A DNA stretch of 45,000 nucleotides from NCBI GenBank assembly GCA_035571835.1, contig DATNBU010000013.1:1-45000 (forward strand), in the 5' to 3' direction. A program made the position numbers and the translations under genes. The DNA is from Candidatus Limnocylindrales bacterium (GTDB lineage: Bacteria > Desulfobacterota > Binatia > UBA1149 > CAITLU01). Shown in pieces: positions 1 through 9,537 of this stretch (its first letter is position 1; every line of letters starts with the position of its first letter). Under the pieces are notes generated by a model that had not been told where the DNA came from, did no database searches, and was given only the letters and a program-made list of their open reading frames with translations.

Positions 1-312
1 GCAGTCGAGGCCGAGCTCTACCGCACCGGCACGCGCAACGTGCAGGTCGCGCGCATCGACGAGCGCAAGAAGATCATCCATCAGTTCCAGCGCCGGTCCG
101 TCGAAACCTATGACCTCGCGGCCGATCCCGGTGAGCACGCATCGCTCGCGCCCGGCTCCGCGCCCGCCGAATCACTGATGACGGGGCTTCGCGACTGGCT
201 CGATCAGCACTGGCACCATTTCGACCAGCGCGCGCGCAAGGAAGGCATCCAGCCGGTCGTGCTCGACGCGAAGGCAAGGGACCAGCTGAGGTCGCTCGGC
301 TACCTCCAGTAA
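1..312 (+). CDS. Sulfatase-family protein, C-terminal fragment
   Basis: Only the C-terminal 103 residues are in the window; the reading frame is open at base 1, so the gene begins upstream. The visible part has the usual tail of alkaline-phosphatase-superfamily sulfatases: a strand with IHQFQRRSVETYDLAADPGE, followed by a helix and a final LRSLGY motif before the stop. In the family this region follows the catalytic core and carries no metal ligands, so activity cannot be judged here. The next gene starts 10 bases downstream on the same strand, so it may be the first gene of, or read through into, the glycan operon. Sulfatase-like proteins near glycan genes could act on envelope polysaccharide, but substrate is unknown. 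Confidence 0.7.
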   Translation, partial: AVEAELYRTGTRNVQVARIDERKKIIHQFQRRSVETYDLAADPGEHASLAPGSAPAESLMTGLRDWLDQHWHHFDQRARKEGIQPVVLDAKARDQLRSLGYLQ

Positions 313-322
313 AAGACAAGCC

Positions 323-1963
323 GTGAATCGAACGTTGTTCTACAGCCTCGTGGCCCTCGGCCTCGCGTGGCGGATCTGGATGCTGACGCACTACCGGCTC
401 GTCAGCGGCGGCGACGTCGACGTCTACCTCGCCGACGAGGGAATCGTCGGGCTGATGGGCAAGCACATCCTCGAGCAGCATGCGCTGCCGGTGTTCTTCT
501 ACGGCCAGTCATATCTCGGCGCGCTCGAAGCCTACGTGGCGGCGCTGTTCTTCGCGCTCTTCGGCGTAGGCCTGACATCGCTTCGTGCGGTGCCGCTGGT
601 GTTCTCGATCGCGCTCGGAGTCGTCGTCTACCGCTTCGCGTACCGCTTTCATTCGGTGGCCGTGGCGCGCTGGGCAACCGCGCTCGTCGCGGTTGCGCCG
701 ATGTACTTCCTGCAGTGGAACCTCAAGGCGCGAGGCGGCTTCGTCGAGCACGTCTTCCTGCTGTTCGTCGTGATGCTGCTGTTCTGGTCGTTCTATCTCT
801 ATCGCCGGCGCGATCCGGCAACCGCGTTTGCGCTCGGGCTCGCTGCGGGAGTCGCGCTGTGGGTCAACCAGCTCGTCGGTGCCTATCTCGCGGCGATGGC
901 TTTTCTCCTGCTGCTGGATCGGGAGGATCGCCGCGGCTGGAAAGAGGCCGCCATCGGTCTCGTTCTCGGTTCGTGCCTTCTCATCGGCTACAACGTCGTG
1001 CATCCGCTCGCGACGGTGCGATCGCTCGCTCGCAAGGCGCTGGTGATGAATCGCGTCGAGGCGAGCGAACGCGACGATGCGTGGGCGAGGAGGGGGTTCG
1101 AAAAGCGCATCGCAGCGCTCGGCGACGGGCTCGACAAGCTCGGCATCGTGTTCGGGGTGCCGCCGGGCGCCGACGTGGAGCGGCTCGGCATGAGCGAGGA
1201 GGCACGGGCAGGCGGGCCGCTGGCGCCGCTTCGCAGGCGGCTATTCGTGCTGCCGCTCGTGGTCTTTGCCATCGCACTGGTCGCTGCGCGCCCGCGCCGC
1301 GGGCCGGGCGGCTGGTCGGCGATCGGCTCGGATCCGCTGCTTGCGCTGTTCCTCGTCATCACGTTCGTCGTCGGCTACGTGAGTCCCAGGTACATGCTCC
1401 CGGCTTACCCGCTGGCCGCGATCCTCGCTGCCGCGCTGGTCACGCGCCTGACCGGCGTCCGCAGGGCCTGGATGACGGCCGGCCTTGCCGCGGTACTGCT
1501 GTTTCATCTCACGGGCTGGGTCGATGCGGCCATGATGCCGCCGGCTGCCGACGACGACCGAGGCGAGGTGCTCGTGCGATGGCTGGATGACCGCGGCATC
1601 CGTGCCTGTTATAGCGCGTCACCGCTTTACCACGTCGTCTTTGCGGGCGGGGAAAGGGTCGTGATTTCGCCGCTGCAGAAAGACCGGTATCCGGCCTACG
1701 ACGACCGGATCGAGGCAACCGACTCGATCTGTTACGTGTTCCGCGACGACCAGACGGCCAAACGCCAGCACCTGGCGATGCTCGACCTGCTGAAGACGAA
1801 AGGTGTGCGGTACGCGGAGCAGCGCGTGGGGTCCTACAGCGTACTCTACGATTTCGAGCCGCGGCGCGCGTTGCGTGCCGGCGACGTCGAAGCCGTACGC
1901 ACCGCGCCGGCGCCGGGCGGCGCTGGAAACGAAGGCGACGAATCGACCGACAGGACGGAGTGA
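323..1963 (+). CDS. GT-C type membrane glycosyltransferase
   Basis: A 546-residue integral membrane protein starting at GTG. About ten hydrophobic segments are visible, for example near residues 67-83, 90-105, 117-130, 143-160 and 168-198, with later ones in the 300-410 region, then a soluble C-terminal part of about 130 residues. The first extracytoplasmic loop carries acidic residues D31, D33, D38 and E39, where GT-C enzymes (ArnT/PMT/GT39-like) place the catalytic aspartate. Such enzymes transfer a sugar from a polyprenyl phosphate on the outer side of the inner membrane. The DPM1-like synthase at 5559 in the same operon could supply that donor. Family-level assignment is solid in style; acceptor and sugar are unknown. 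Confidence 0.7.
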   Translation: MNRTLFYSLVALGLAWRIWMLTHYRLVSGGDVDVYLADEGIVGLMGKHILEQHALPVFFYGQSYLGALEAYVAALFFALFGVGLTSLRAVPLVFSIALGVVVYRFAYRFHSVAVARWATALVAVAPMYFLQWNLKARGGFVEHVFLLFVVMLLFWSFYLYRRRDPATAFALGLAAGVALWVNQLVGAYLAAMAFLLLLDREDRRGWKEAAIGLVLGSCLLIGYNVVHPLATVRSLARKALVMNRVEASERDDAWARRGFEKRIAALGDGLDKLGIVFGVPPGADVERLGMSEEARAGGPLAPLRRRLFVLPLVVFAIALVAARPRRGPGGWSAIGSDPLLALFLVITFVVGYVSPRYMLPAYPLAAILAAALVTRLTGVRRAWMTAGLAAVLLFHLTGWVDAAMMPPAADDDRGEVLVRWLDDRGIRACYSASPLYHVVFAGGERVVISPLQKDRYPAYDDRIEATDSICYVFRDDQTAKRQHLAMLDLLKTKGVRYAEQRVGSYSVLYDFEPRRALRAGDVEAVRTAPAPGGAGNEGDESTDRTE

Positions 1964-1966
1964 TCG

Positions 1967-3268
1967 ATGACGAATGAGCTTGAAAAGAAGATCCAGGACG
2001 GAACGGCGCGCGCGGCCGTGGTCGGGCTCGGCTACGTGGGCCTGCCGCTGGCTGTCGAGCTCGCGCATTCGGGCCTGCACGTCACCGGCATCGACGTGTC
2101 GAAGAAGAAGGTCGACGCGATCAACGCCGGACGTTCGTACATCCTCGACGTTCCGAGCGAGCGCGTCGACGCGCTCGTCAACAAGGGGCTTCTCGACGCG
2201 ACCACCGACTTTGCGGCGGTCTCGGGGCTCGACACGATCAACATCTGCGTGCCGACGCCGCTGCGCAAGACGCGCGAGCCCGACCTGTCGTTCGTGATCA
2301 GCGCGATCGACAGCCTGCTTCCGCACATGCGGCCCGGCCAGCTGCTGATCCTCGAAAGCACGACGTATCCGGGCACGACCGACGAGATCGTGCTGCCGCG
2401 GCTGCGTTCCGTCGGGCTCGAGCCCGGACGCGACGTCGAAGTCGCGTTCTCGCCCGAGCGCACCGATCCGGGCAACAAGCTGTTCGACACGCGGCGGATT
2501 CCGAAGGTCGTCGGCGGCTGCACGCCTCTCGCGAGCCGCGCGGCGCGTGCGCTCTACGGGCGCTGCATCGACCAGGTCGTCATGGTCAGCTCGCCGCGCG
2601 TCGCCGAGATGGTCAAGCTGCTCGAGAACACGTTCCGCAGCGTCAACATCGCGCTCGCCAACGAGATGGCGATGATGTGCGCCCATCTCGGAATCGACGT
2701 GTGGGAAGTGATCGACGCCGCTGCGACCAAGCCGTTCGGATTCATGCCGTTCTATCCGGGCCCCGGGCTCGGAGGGCACTGCATCCCGGTCGATCCGCTC
2801 TATCTGACATGGAAGGCGAGGGCGGAGGGATTCGAGCCGCGCTTCATCGAGCTCGCCGGCCAGATCAATGCGCAGAAGCCGGAGTTCGTGGCGCAGAAGG
2901 TCAGCGATGCGCTCAACGACCGTCGCAAGTCGCTCAAGGGGTCGAGCATTCTGGCGCTCGGCGTGGCGTACAAGCGCGACGTCGACGACGTGCGCGAGTC
3001 GCCGGCGCTCGATGTGATGACGCTGCTCGCCGCCAAAGGCGCAAAGATCACGTATTCGGATCCGTTCGTCCCGGAGATCGAGCTGCGCGGCAACAAGTTG
3101 AAGAGCGTCGAGCCTGCGGCCGCGGCGCTGGCCGCAGCCGATGCCGTGCTGCTGCTGACCGATCACACGGCATTCGACCGTCCGGCCATCGCGTCGGCGT
3201 CCAAGCTGCTGATCGACACGCGCAACGCATTCAAGGGCATCGACGGAGACCACATCCTGCGGGTCTGA
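1967..3268 (+). CDS. wbpA: UDP-N-acetyl-hexosamine 6-dehydrogenase (WbpA/TviB type)
   Basis: A 433-residue nucleotide-sugar dehydrogenase that oxidises C6 of a UDP-sugar to the uronic acid with two NAD+. The N-terminal Rossmann motif VVGLGYVGLPLA lies at residues 18-29, the central dimerisation domain carries the catalytic Cys272 in GGHCIPVDP, and a C-terminal UDP-binding domain contains AYKRDVDDVRESPA. The FSPERTDPGN stretch and overall length fit the WbpA/TviB branch that works on UDP-GlcNAc better than UDP-glucose dehydrogenase, but UDP-ManNAc (WecC-like) cannot be excluded. The gene starts 3 bases after the GT-C stop, in the same operon as a WbpP/TviC-like epimerase (6365), so UDP-GlcNAcA or UDP-GalNAcA is the likely product of the pair. 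Confidence 0.85.
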   Translation: MTNELEKKIQDGTARAAVVGLGYVGLPLAVELAHSGLHVTGIDVSKKKVDAINAGRSYILDVPSERVDALVNKGLLDATTDFAAVSGLDTINICVPTPLRKTREPDLSFVISAIDSLLPHMRPGQLLILESTTYPGTTDEIVLPRLRSVGLEPGRDVEVAFSPERTDPGNKLFDTRRIPKVVGGCTPLASRAARALYGRCIDQVVMVSSPRVAEMVKLLENTFRSVNIALANEMAMMCAHLGIDVWEVIDAAATKPFGFMPFYPGPGLGGHCIPVDPLYLTWKARAEGFEPRFIELAGQINAQKPEFVAQKVSDALNDRRKSLKGSSILALGVAYKRDVDDVRESPALDVMTLLAAKGAKITYSDPFVPEIELRGNKLKSVEPAAAALAAADAVLLLTDHTAFDRPAIASASKLLIDTRNAFKGIDGDHILRV

Positions 3269-3274
3269 GGAACG

Positions 3275-4474
3275 ATGCCGCCGGCCGACACAGCGACGGA
3301 CCGTATCAACGGAACGCGGATCGGCACCGGCGGGCTCGATCTCGGCGCGGGCCGCGAGCCGGCCGGCGAGCGCAGCAACGTGCGCAGGCGGATCGGGCTG
3401 GTGATCGGACAACTCACATATGGCGGCGCCGAAGGACAGCTGTTCGAGCTTGCGCGCGGGCTTTCGCAATCGAAGCTCGCCGATCCGGTCGTGTACTGCC
3501 TGTCCGAAAGCGACGAGCCGTACGCAAGCCGTCTGCGCGAGGCGGGAATCCGGGTGCGTGTGTTCGCGTCGCGCGGCAGCTTCGACGTCGGACGCGTGCT
3601 CGCGCTCAGGCGCGCGCTTGCTGCGGACCGCATCGAGGTCGTCCACGCGTTCCTCTTCCTTGCGAGCGGATATTCCTATCTCGCAACCCGCGGCCTTGCC
3701 GGAGTGCGCCTCGTGACGTCGGCACGCAACTGCAAGCCGGAGCCGAACCCGGTCCGGCGCGCGGTGCTGCGCGCCGCCTTTCGCGCGTCGTCGCGCGTGC
3801 TGTGCAACTCGCGCGAGATGGCACGCTACGCGGCGAGCTACTACGGCGCACCGGCCGAGCGCACGGCAGTGGTGCTGAACGGCGTCGATACGGCCCGGTT
3901 CTTCGTCGAGAGGCGGGCGCACGAAGGGCTGCGCATCGGCACGGTCGGCCGCCTCGAGCGCCAGAAGAACCTCGGGATGTTCCTCGACGCCGCGGAAATG
4001 GTTCTGGCCCGCCGCCCCGACGCCCGCTTCGAAATCGTCGGAGACGGCTCGCTGCGTGATCACTGGAAGGCCGAGATTGCGCGGCGCAGCCTCGATCATG
4101 CGGTCTCACTGCCCGGAACGCGCAGCGACATTCCGCAGCTCTTTGCCGGCCTCGACCAGTTCTGGCTGACGTCCGACTGGGAGGGCACGCCGAACGTCGT
4201 GCTCGAAGCCATGGCGGCAGGCCTCGCCGTGATCGCGACGCGCGTCGGCGGCACGCCCGAAGTCATCGACGATCGCCGCTCGGGCATTCTCGTCGAGCCC
4301 GGCGATGCTGCTGCCGTTGCGAGCGCATCGCTCGAGCTGGCGGGTGCGCCGGACGTGGCGCGTGAGCTCGGGGCCAGCGCTCGCAAGAGCACGGCGGAGC
4401 GTTTTTCGATCGACGCCATGGTGCGGGCGACGACGCGAGTCTACGAGCAGGCCGTCGCCGGGGTGCACGCATGA
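3275..4474 (+). CDS. Glycosyltransferase family 4
   Basis: A 399-residue GT-B fold transferase. The N-terminal domain begins after an extra leader of about 35 residues with IGLVIGQLTYGGAEGQ, the usual GT4 opening with a glycine loop. The C-terminal nucleotide-sugar domain has GTVGRLERQKN and the E-x7-E motif EGTPNVVLE with Glu303 and Glu311. It is a retaining, cytoplasmic enzyme that adds a sugar to a growing lipid-linked glycan. The start lies 6 bases after the dehydrogenase stop, and the stop overlaps the next start by four bases (ATGA), which indicates translational coupling. Its specificity cannot be read from sequence. Methionine at 3275 is the first start in frame after the upstream stop; a shorter form is possible. 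Confidence 0.85.
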   Translation: MPPADTATDRINGTRIGTGGLDLGAGREPAGERSNVRRRIGLVIGQLTYGGAEGQLFELARGLSQSKLADPVVYCLSESDEPYASRLREAGIRVRVFASRGSFDVGRVLALRRALAADRIEVVHAFLFLASGYSYLATRGLAGVRLVTSARNCKPEPNPVRRAVLRAAFRASSRVLCNSREMARYAASYYGAPAERTAVVLNGVDTARFFVERRAHEGLRIGTVGRLERQKNLGMFLDAAEMVLARRPDARFEIVGDGSLRDHWKAEIARRSLDHAVSLPGTRSDIPQLFAGLDQFWLTSDWEGTPNVVLEAMAAGLAVIATRVGGTPEVIDDRRSGILVEPGDAAAVASASLELAGAPDVARELGASARKSTAERFSIDAMVRATTRVYEQAVAGVHA

Positions 4475-5562
4475 CGGGTGCCGGCACAGGTTCGTCCTCC
4501 TCCGTGCTTCCGTTCGTCAGCGTGATCATTCCGATGCGCAACGAAGAGGCGTGGATCGCACGCTGTCTCGGAAGCGTGCTGGCGCAGGATTACCCGGCCG
4601 ACCGCATGGAGGTCATCGTCACCGACGGAATGTCGACGGACTCGTCGCCGCAGATGCTGGCCGACCTCGCGAAACGCGACCCGCGGGTGCGGGTCCTCGC
4701 AAACCCCGGCCTGATCGTGCCGACCGGCCTCAACCTGGCGATTGCGGCGGCACGTGGCGACGTGATCGCACGCATCGATGCGCACACGATGATCGAGCCC
4801 GACTACCTTCGGCGCGGCATCGAGCTGCTCGCGCGCACCGGAGCGAGCAACGTCGGCGGTCCGATGATCTGCCGCGGCGGCAGCCCCGTCGGCGATGCGA
4901 TCGCGGCGGCGATGGCGTCGCGATTCGGCATCGGCGCGACGTTTCATTTCGCCACCGGCGAGGTCGAATGCGACACGGTCTACATGGGGATGTGGCCGCG
5001 GCGCGTATTCGAGGAAGTGGGCCTGTTCGACGAGGAATTCGTCCGCAATCAGGACGACGAGCTGAGCTACCGCATCCGCAAGGCCGGAGGCCGGATCGTG
5101 GTCTCTCCGGTGATGCGCTCGATCTACCAGAACCGCGAATCGTGGAAGGCGCTCGCGAGCCAGTTTCGGCAGTACGGGGTCTGGAAAGTGCGCGTGCTGC
5201 AGAAGCATCCGCGCCAGATGAGCATCCGGCATTTCGTTCCGCCGCTGTTCCAGGCCGGCGTCGTTGTGCTCGTTCTCGGCGGAATCGTCGTCTGGCGGCC
5301 TGCGCTCTGGATCGGTCTTGCAGCCGTGGCATTGTACGCCGGTTTGATCGGCGTCGTTGCCGTTTCGGGCGCGCGGGGCGCTGCGGCGAGAGCGCGACTG
5401 TGGCTCGCGCTCGTGCTGATTCACCAGAGCTGGGCAGCGGGCTTCCTGATCGGTCTCGTTCGATTCGCCAACAGGTGGGGTGACACGGGCGGCGGTGCAG
5501 GGCGGCTGCCGCCGGCCTGCGGCGGGCAAAAGGTGTTTGAAAGGCAACTGGACAAGGCATGA
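4471..5562 (+). CDS. Glycosyltransferase family 2, ExoA-like, membrane associated
   Basis: A 363-residue inverting GT-A transferase. VSVIIPMRNEEAWIARCL opens the nucleotide-binding fold, VTDGMSTDSS follows, and the metal-binding Asp lies at D103-A-H105 after ARGDVIARI. The region NQDDELSYRIRKAGG carries the ED-like catalytic signature. The C-terminal third has two to three hydrophobic segments (about residues 250-300 and 310-330) that would dock it to the inner membrane. The pattern recalls ExoA of succinoglycan synthesis. The start overlaps the GT4 stop (ATGA) and the end overlaps the next start (ATGA at 5559). A role in polymer or lipid-linked oligosaccharide assembly is inferred. Confidence 0.85.
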   Translation: MTGAGTGSSSSVLPFVSVIIPMRNEEAWIARCLGSVLAQDYPADRMEVIVTDGMSTDSSPQMLADLAKRDPRVRVLANPGLIVPTGLNLAIAAARGDVIARIDAHTMIEPDYLRRGIELLARTGASNVGGPMICRGGSPVGDAIAAAMASRFGIGATFHFATGEVECDTVYMGMWPRRVFEEVGLFDEEFVRNQDDELSYRIRKAGGRIVVSPVMRSIYQNRESWKALASQFRQYGVWKVRVLQKHPRQMSIRHFVPPLFQAGVVVLVLGGIVVWRPALWIGLAAVALYAGLIGVVAVSGARGAAARARLWLALVLIHQSWAAGFLIGLVRFANRWGDTGGGAGRLPPACGGQKVFERQLDKA

Positions 5563-6364
5563 GCGGAGCGAAGGTTTCAATGGCAAGCGACAACGAGTTC
5601 ACCGTATCGGTGCTGATACCCTGCTACAACGAGCTCCACACCGTGGAGAACGTGATCGCGCGAGTTCGCGCCGTTCCCGTCAAAAGCGAGATCATCCTCG
5701 TTGACGACTGCTCGAAGGATGGCACGCGCGACCTGCTGAAGAAGATCGCGGCCGACGACCCGTCGCTCAAGGTCTATTTCCACGAGATCAACCGCGGAAA
5801 GGGTGCGGCGATCCGGACGGCGCTCGCGGCTGCGACCGGCGACGTCGTCGTCGTGCAGGACGCCGACATGGAATACGACCCCATGGAGTACCCGGTCCTG
5901 CTCGAGCCGATTCTCCAAGGCGTGGCCGACGTCGTCTACGGCTCGCGCTTTCTCGGCGGCCCGCACCGCGTGCTGTTCTTCTGGCACCAGCTCGGCAACC
6001 AGTTCCTGACGCTGCTGTCCAACGTGATGACCAACCTGAACCTCACGGACATGGAAACCGGCTACAAGGTTTTTCGCCGCGAGGTTGTCCAGCGCATGCG
6101 CCTGACCACCGATCGCTTCGGCTTCGAGCCCGAGGTCACGGCGCGTGTTGCGCAGATGCGATGCAGGATCTTCGAAGTTCCGATCTCGTACTGGGGCCGC
6201 GACTACGACGCCGGCAAGAAGATCACGTGGCGCGACGGCGTCGCCGCATTCTGGTTCATCTTCAAGTTCAACGTGCTCGATCGCATGCCGGCGACCGAGC
6301 GGGTTCCTCCGTCCGAAGCGCACTGGGTAAGGCTCGCGGGCGACCGGACGCCGAGGACACGCTC

Positions 6365-6368
<4 letters not shown>
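5559..6368 (+). CDS. Glycosyltransferase family 2, DPM1-like polyprenyl-phosphate sugar synthase
   Basis: A 269-residue GT2 protein of the dolichyl-phosphate mannose synthase type. It has VSVLIPCYNELHTVENVI, ILVDDCSKDGTRD and the diagnostic QDADMEYDP motif with D101 and D103 as metal ligands. This group moves a sugar from a nucleotide to polyprenyl phosphate on the cytoplasmic face. There is no clear transmembrane pair at the C-terminus, unlike GtrB. The start overlaps the previous stop (ATGA); a downstream ATG at 5580 is an alternative. Its product is a natural donor for the GT-C protein encoded at 323, which is the main functional inference for this operon. Confidence 0.85.
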
Positions 6369-7309
<941 letters not shown>

Positions 7310-7382
7310 ACGCATCGCCAGCGCCGGCAGCGACAGGCGGTCTTATGCGGTCAAAGGGGACGCTCTCAGCGGCAAAGTCGAG

Positions 7383-7404
7383 TCGATCCTTTGTCGATCC
7401 TTTG
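7383..7404. repeat. Two perfect tandem copies of an 11-bp unit
   Basis: TCGATCCTTTG occurs twice back to back (7383-7393 and 7394-7404) in the 194-base gap between the epimerase and the secreted protein. It sits just upstream of the candidate promoter at 7424-7452, so it could be an operator with two half-sites on the same face of the helix or simple slippage. Confidence 0.6.
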
Positions 7405-7423
7405 ATGTACCGAAAAACCGGTC

Positions 7424-7452
7424 TTGTCAGTAGACCGTTCGGGGCCTAGGCT
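7424..7452 (+). promoter_or_regulatory. Candidate sigma-70 type promoter for the secreted DUF1566 protein
   Basis: TTGTCA (7424-7429, five of six consensus bases) and TAGGCT (7447-7452, three of six) are separated by 17 bases. Transcription would begin near 7459, about 45 bases before the start codon at 7504. Read by eye from consensus only. Confidence 0.35.
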
Positions 7453-7503
7453 TCTGCATGGCCTTCCCGACCGAACTCGGGCCTCAGCCAACGGAGAACC
7501 AGA

Positions 7504-8508
7504 ATGAAGCTTTCATCGAGAATTATCGCGATTTCCGTGTTCGGTCTTGCCGCCATCGACGCCGCCGCTGCGGTCCCCCCCGATGCGAAATGCGAATCCG
7601 GCCAGCTCAAGGCGGTTGCTTCGTATGCTTCGTGCCGTCTCAAGGCGGATGCGACCAGTATTCTGAAAAACCTGCCGCCGGACTTTACGAAGTGTTCAGA
7701 GAAGATACTGAGCAAGTTCGCCAATCTCGAGGATCCGGCGGGTGTGTGTAACAGCGAGGGGGATGTGAATCAGATCATCACCCTCAGCGACGACTACGAG
7801 GCCACCGTCGCATTCATTCTTTCCGGTTCGACGACGACCACCACGACGACCACCACCACGCTGGGACCTACCGGCGAATGCGGTGATGGCGCGATCGACG
7901 CCGGCGAGGACTGCGATATCGGAAATCTCGGCGGCGCGACGTGCGCGTCCGAAGGATTCTTCAACGGCACGCTGGCATGCGGCCCGGGCTGCACGTTCGT
8001 GACGACCGGCTGCCATGCGACCCGATTCGAGGATACGGGCACCACGATCCTCGATCACCAGACCGAGCTCGAGTGGGAAAAGAAGGGGAACTCCGACGCT
8101 ACGGCGAACCTCGCCGACCCGCACGACGTCGACAATACGTACACATGGGCCGCCAGCGGCAGCGTGATGTCCGGAACGCTCTACACGGACTTCCTGCTCA
8201 AGCTCAACGGCGTTACCACCGGCTCGCCATCGTTCTCGACCTCGGGCTGCTACGCCAGTCATTGCGACTGGCGTGTTCCGACCATCGACGAGCTCAAGAC
8301 GATCACGATCCTGTCGCCGGGATGCGGAGCGGCGCCGTGCGTTCAGGACGCACTCTTCCTGCCCAACCGCTCGGGCTTTTACTGGTCGAACTCGTCGGTA
8401 ACGTCACCGACCACCGGTGCGTACGTCATTACGTTCAACACCGGTGCTCCGGCTTCGGACCTGAAGACGACTTCGAAGTTCGTGCGCGCGGTGCGATCGA
8501 CCAACTGA
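7504..8508 (+). CDS. Secreted protein: poly-Thr linker, Cys-rich module, DUF1566/Lcl domain
   Basis: A 334-residue protein preceded by a GGAG ribosome site. Residues 1-22 form a Sec signal peptide ending in AIDAAAA. Residues 24-108 are a small helical domain with four Cys. Residues 110-119 are ten consecutive Thr, encoded by an ACS-type microsatellite. Residues 123-165 form a Cys-rich module with CGDGAIDAGEDCDIG and ACGPGC. Residues about 170-334 match DUF1566 (Lcl C-terminal type), with WEKKG, DWRVPTIDELKTI and FYWSNSS. DUF1566 proteins are exported and often surface-bound; their function is not established. The Thr run is probably an exposed flexible linker and could be O-glycosylated, which would fit the glycan operon next door (inference). 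It appears monocistronic. Confidence 0.85.
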   Translation: MKLSSRIIAISVFGLAAIDAAAAVPPDAKCESGQLKAVASYASCRLKADATSILKNLPPDFTKCSEKILSKFANLEDPAGVCNSEGDVNQIITLSDDYEATVAFILSGSTTTTTTTTTTLGPTGECGDGAIDAGEDCDIGNLGGATCASEGFFNGTLACGPGCTFVTTGCHATRFEDTGTTILDHQTELEWEKKGNSDATANLADPHDVDNTYTWAASGSVMSGTLYTDFLLKLNGVTTGSPSFSTSGCYASHCDWRVPTIDELKTITILSPGCGAAPCVQDALFLPNRSGFYWSNSSVTSPTTGAYVITFNTGAPASDLKTTSKFVRAVRSTN

Positions 8509-8531
8509 CCGTCGATCGCGAGGTCGGCCCA

Positions 8532-8572
8532 GGGCCGAGCATCTTCGGCTTCGGGCCGAGCATCTTCGGCTT
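8532..8572. repeat. Tandem 21-bp repeat, each copy a small hairpin
   Basis: GGGCCGAGCATCTTCGGCTT occurs at 8532-8551 and again at 8553-8572, with one C between. Each copy can fold GCCGA/TCGGC around a six-base loop. The repeat fills the 67-base gap between the convergent ends of the secreted protein gene and hisG. It may serve as a two-way transcription terminator, although no T-run follows. Confidence 0.6.
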
Positions 8573-8575
8573 GGC

Positions 8576-9448
8576 TCAGAGCACCTTGTTGAGCGGATAC
8601 TCGATGATTCCCTCGGCTCCTGCAGAGACGAGCCGGGGGATCAGGTCGCGCACGACCTTCTCGGCGATTACGACTTCGATCGACAGCCAGTCTTTCTCGT
8701 AGAGATTGGCGACCGTCGGCCCCGTAATCGACGGCAGCAACGCAATCACCTCGCCGACGCGCTCACGAGGAACGTTCATTTTCAGCCCGACCTGGGCTTC
8801 CGCCTTGAGCGCGCCCTGCAGCAGGATCGAGATCTGGTCGATCTTGCCGCGCTTGAACGGATCGGCGAGCGCGGCCCGGTTCGCGATGAGCTGCGGGTTC
8901 GACTCCATCAGGTCGGCGATGATGACGAGGCCGTTGGCGCGCAGCGTGCTGCCGGTTTCGGTAACCTCGACGATTGCGTCGCAAAGGCCGGCTGCGACCT
9001 TGGCTTCGGTTGCACCCCAGGAAAACTCGACACTGACCGGAACGTTGCGTTCGGCAAAATAGCGCCTGGTAAAACCGACGAGCTCGGTGGAGATCCGCTT
9101 GCCCGCGAGGTCTTCGGCGCGCCGGATCGGAGACTCGGCGGGCACGGCGAGCACCCAGCGCGTCGGCCGGAACGAGGCCTTCGAATAGACGAGGTCGCAG
9201 ATGACCTCGACGTCCGAAGAATTCTCGGCGATCCAGTCCTTGCCGGTCACACCGCAGTCGAGCGAGCCGAGCTCGACGTAGCGGGCCATCTCCTGGGCGC
9301 GCACCAGTGAGCACGCCAGCTCGGGATCGTCGATGTTCGGGAAGTAGCTGCGCGAGCTGGTGGTCACGCGCCAGCCGGACTTCTTCATCAGATCGATCGT
9401 GGTCTGCTCGAGGCTGCCCTTGGGGAGGCCGAGTTTGAGAACGTTCAC
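8576..9448 (-). CDS. hisG: ATP phosphoribosyltransferase, long form
   Basis: Catalyses the first step of histidine synthesis, joining ATP and PRPP to phosphoribosyl-ATP in the cytoplasm. The protein of 290 residues is the long, hexameric form: an N-terminal two-lobed catalytic region beginning [15 protein letters not shown], with the PRPP-binding region [14 protein letters not shown], then the C-terminal ACT-like regulatory domain with the sequence [17 protein letters not shown]. The regulatory domain suggests feedback inhibition by histidine, and no HisZ partner is needed. I chose GTG at 9448 because AAAGGA lies seven bases upstream; the frame stays open further upstream but without family similarity. 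No other his gene is nearby, so hisG stands alone, divergent from lpxD. Confidence 0.93.
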   Translation of the reverse strand: MNVLKLGLPKGSLEQTTIDLMKKSGWRVTTSSRSYFPNIDDPELACSLVRAQEMARYVELGSLDCGVTGKDWIAENSSDVEVICDLVYSKASFRPTRWVLAVPAESPIRRAEDLAGKRISTELVGFTRRYFAERNVPVSVEFSWGATEAKVAAGLCDAIVEVTETGSTLRANGLVIIADLMESNPQLIANRAALADPFKRGKIDQISILLQGALKAEAQVGLKMNVPRERVGEVIALLPSITGPTVANLYEKDWLSIEVVIAEKVVRDLIPRLVSAGAEGIIEYPLNKVL

Positions 9449-9537
9449 GCGTGTGTCCTTTGCGGGATGGGCGGCTGAGCCGGCGCTGCGGAATCCGCGA
9501 TAGTTGCGGAGCAGCGGATGAAAGGCAAAAATCCCGC

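Noticed and set aside
1619-4099. Very long minus-strand open frame opposite the dehydrogenase and GT4 genes
   Set aside because: Antisense frame of high-GC genes with biased third positions; no domain likeness and rich in Arg, Ala and Asp, unlike the clear families on the plus strand.
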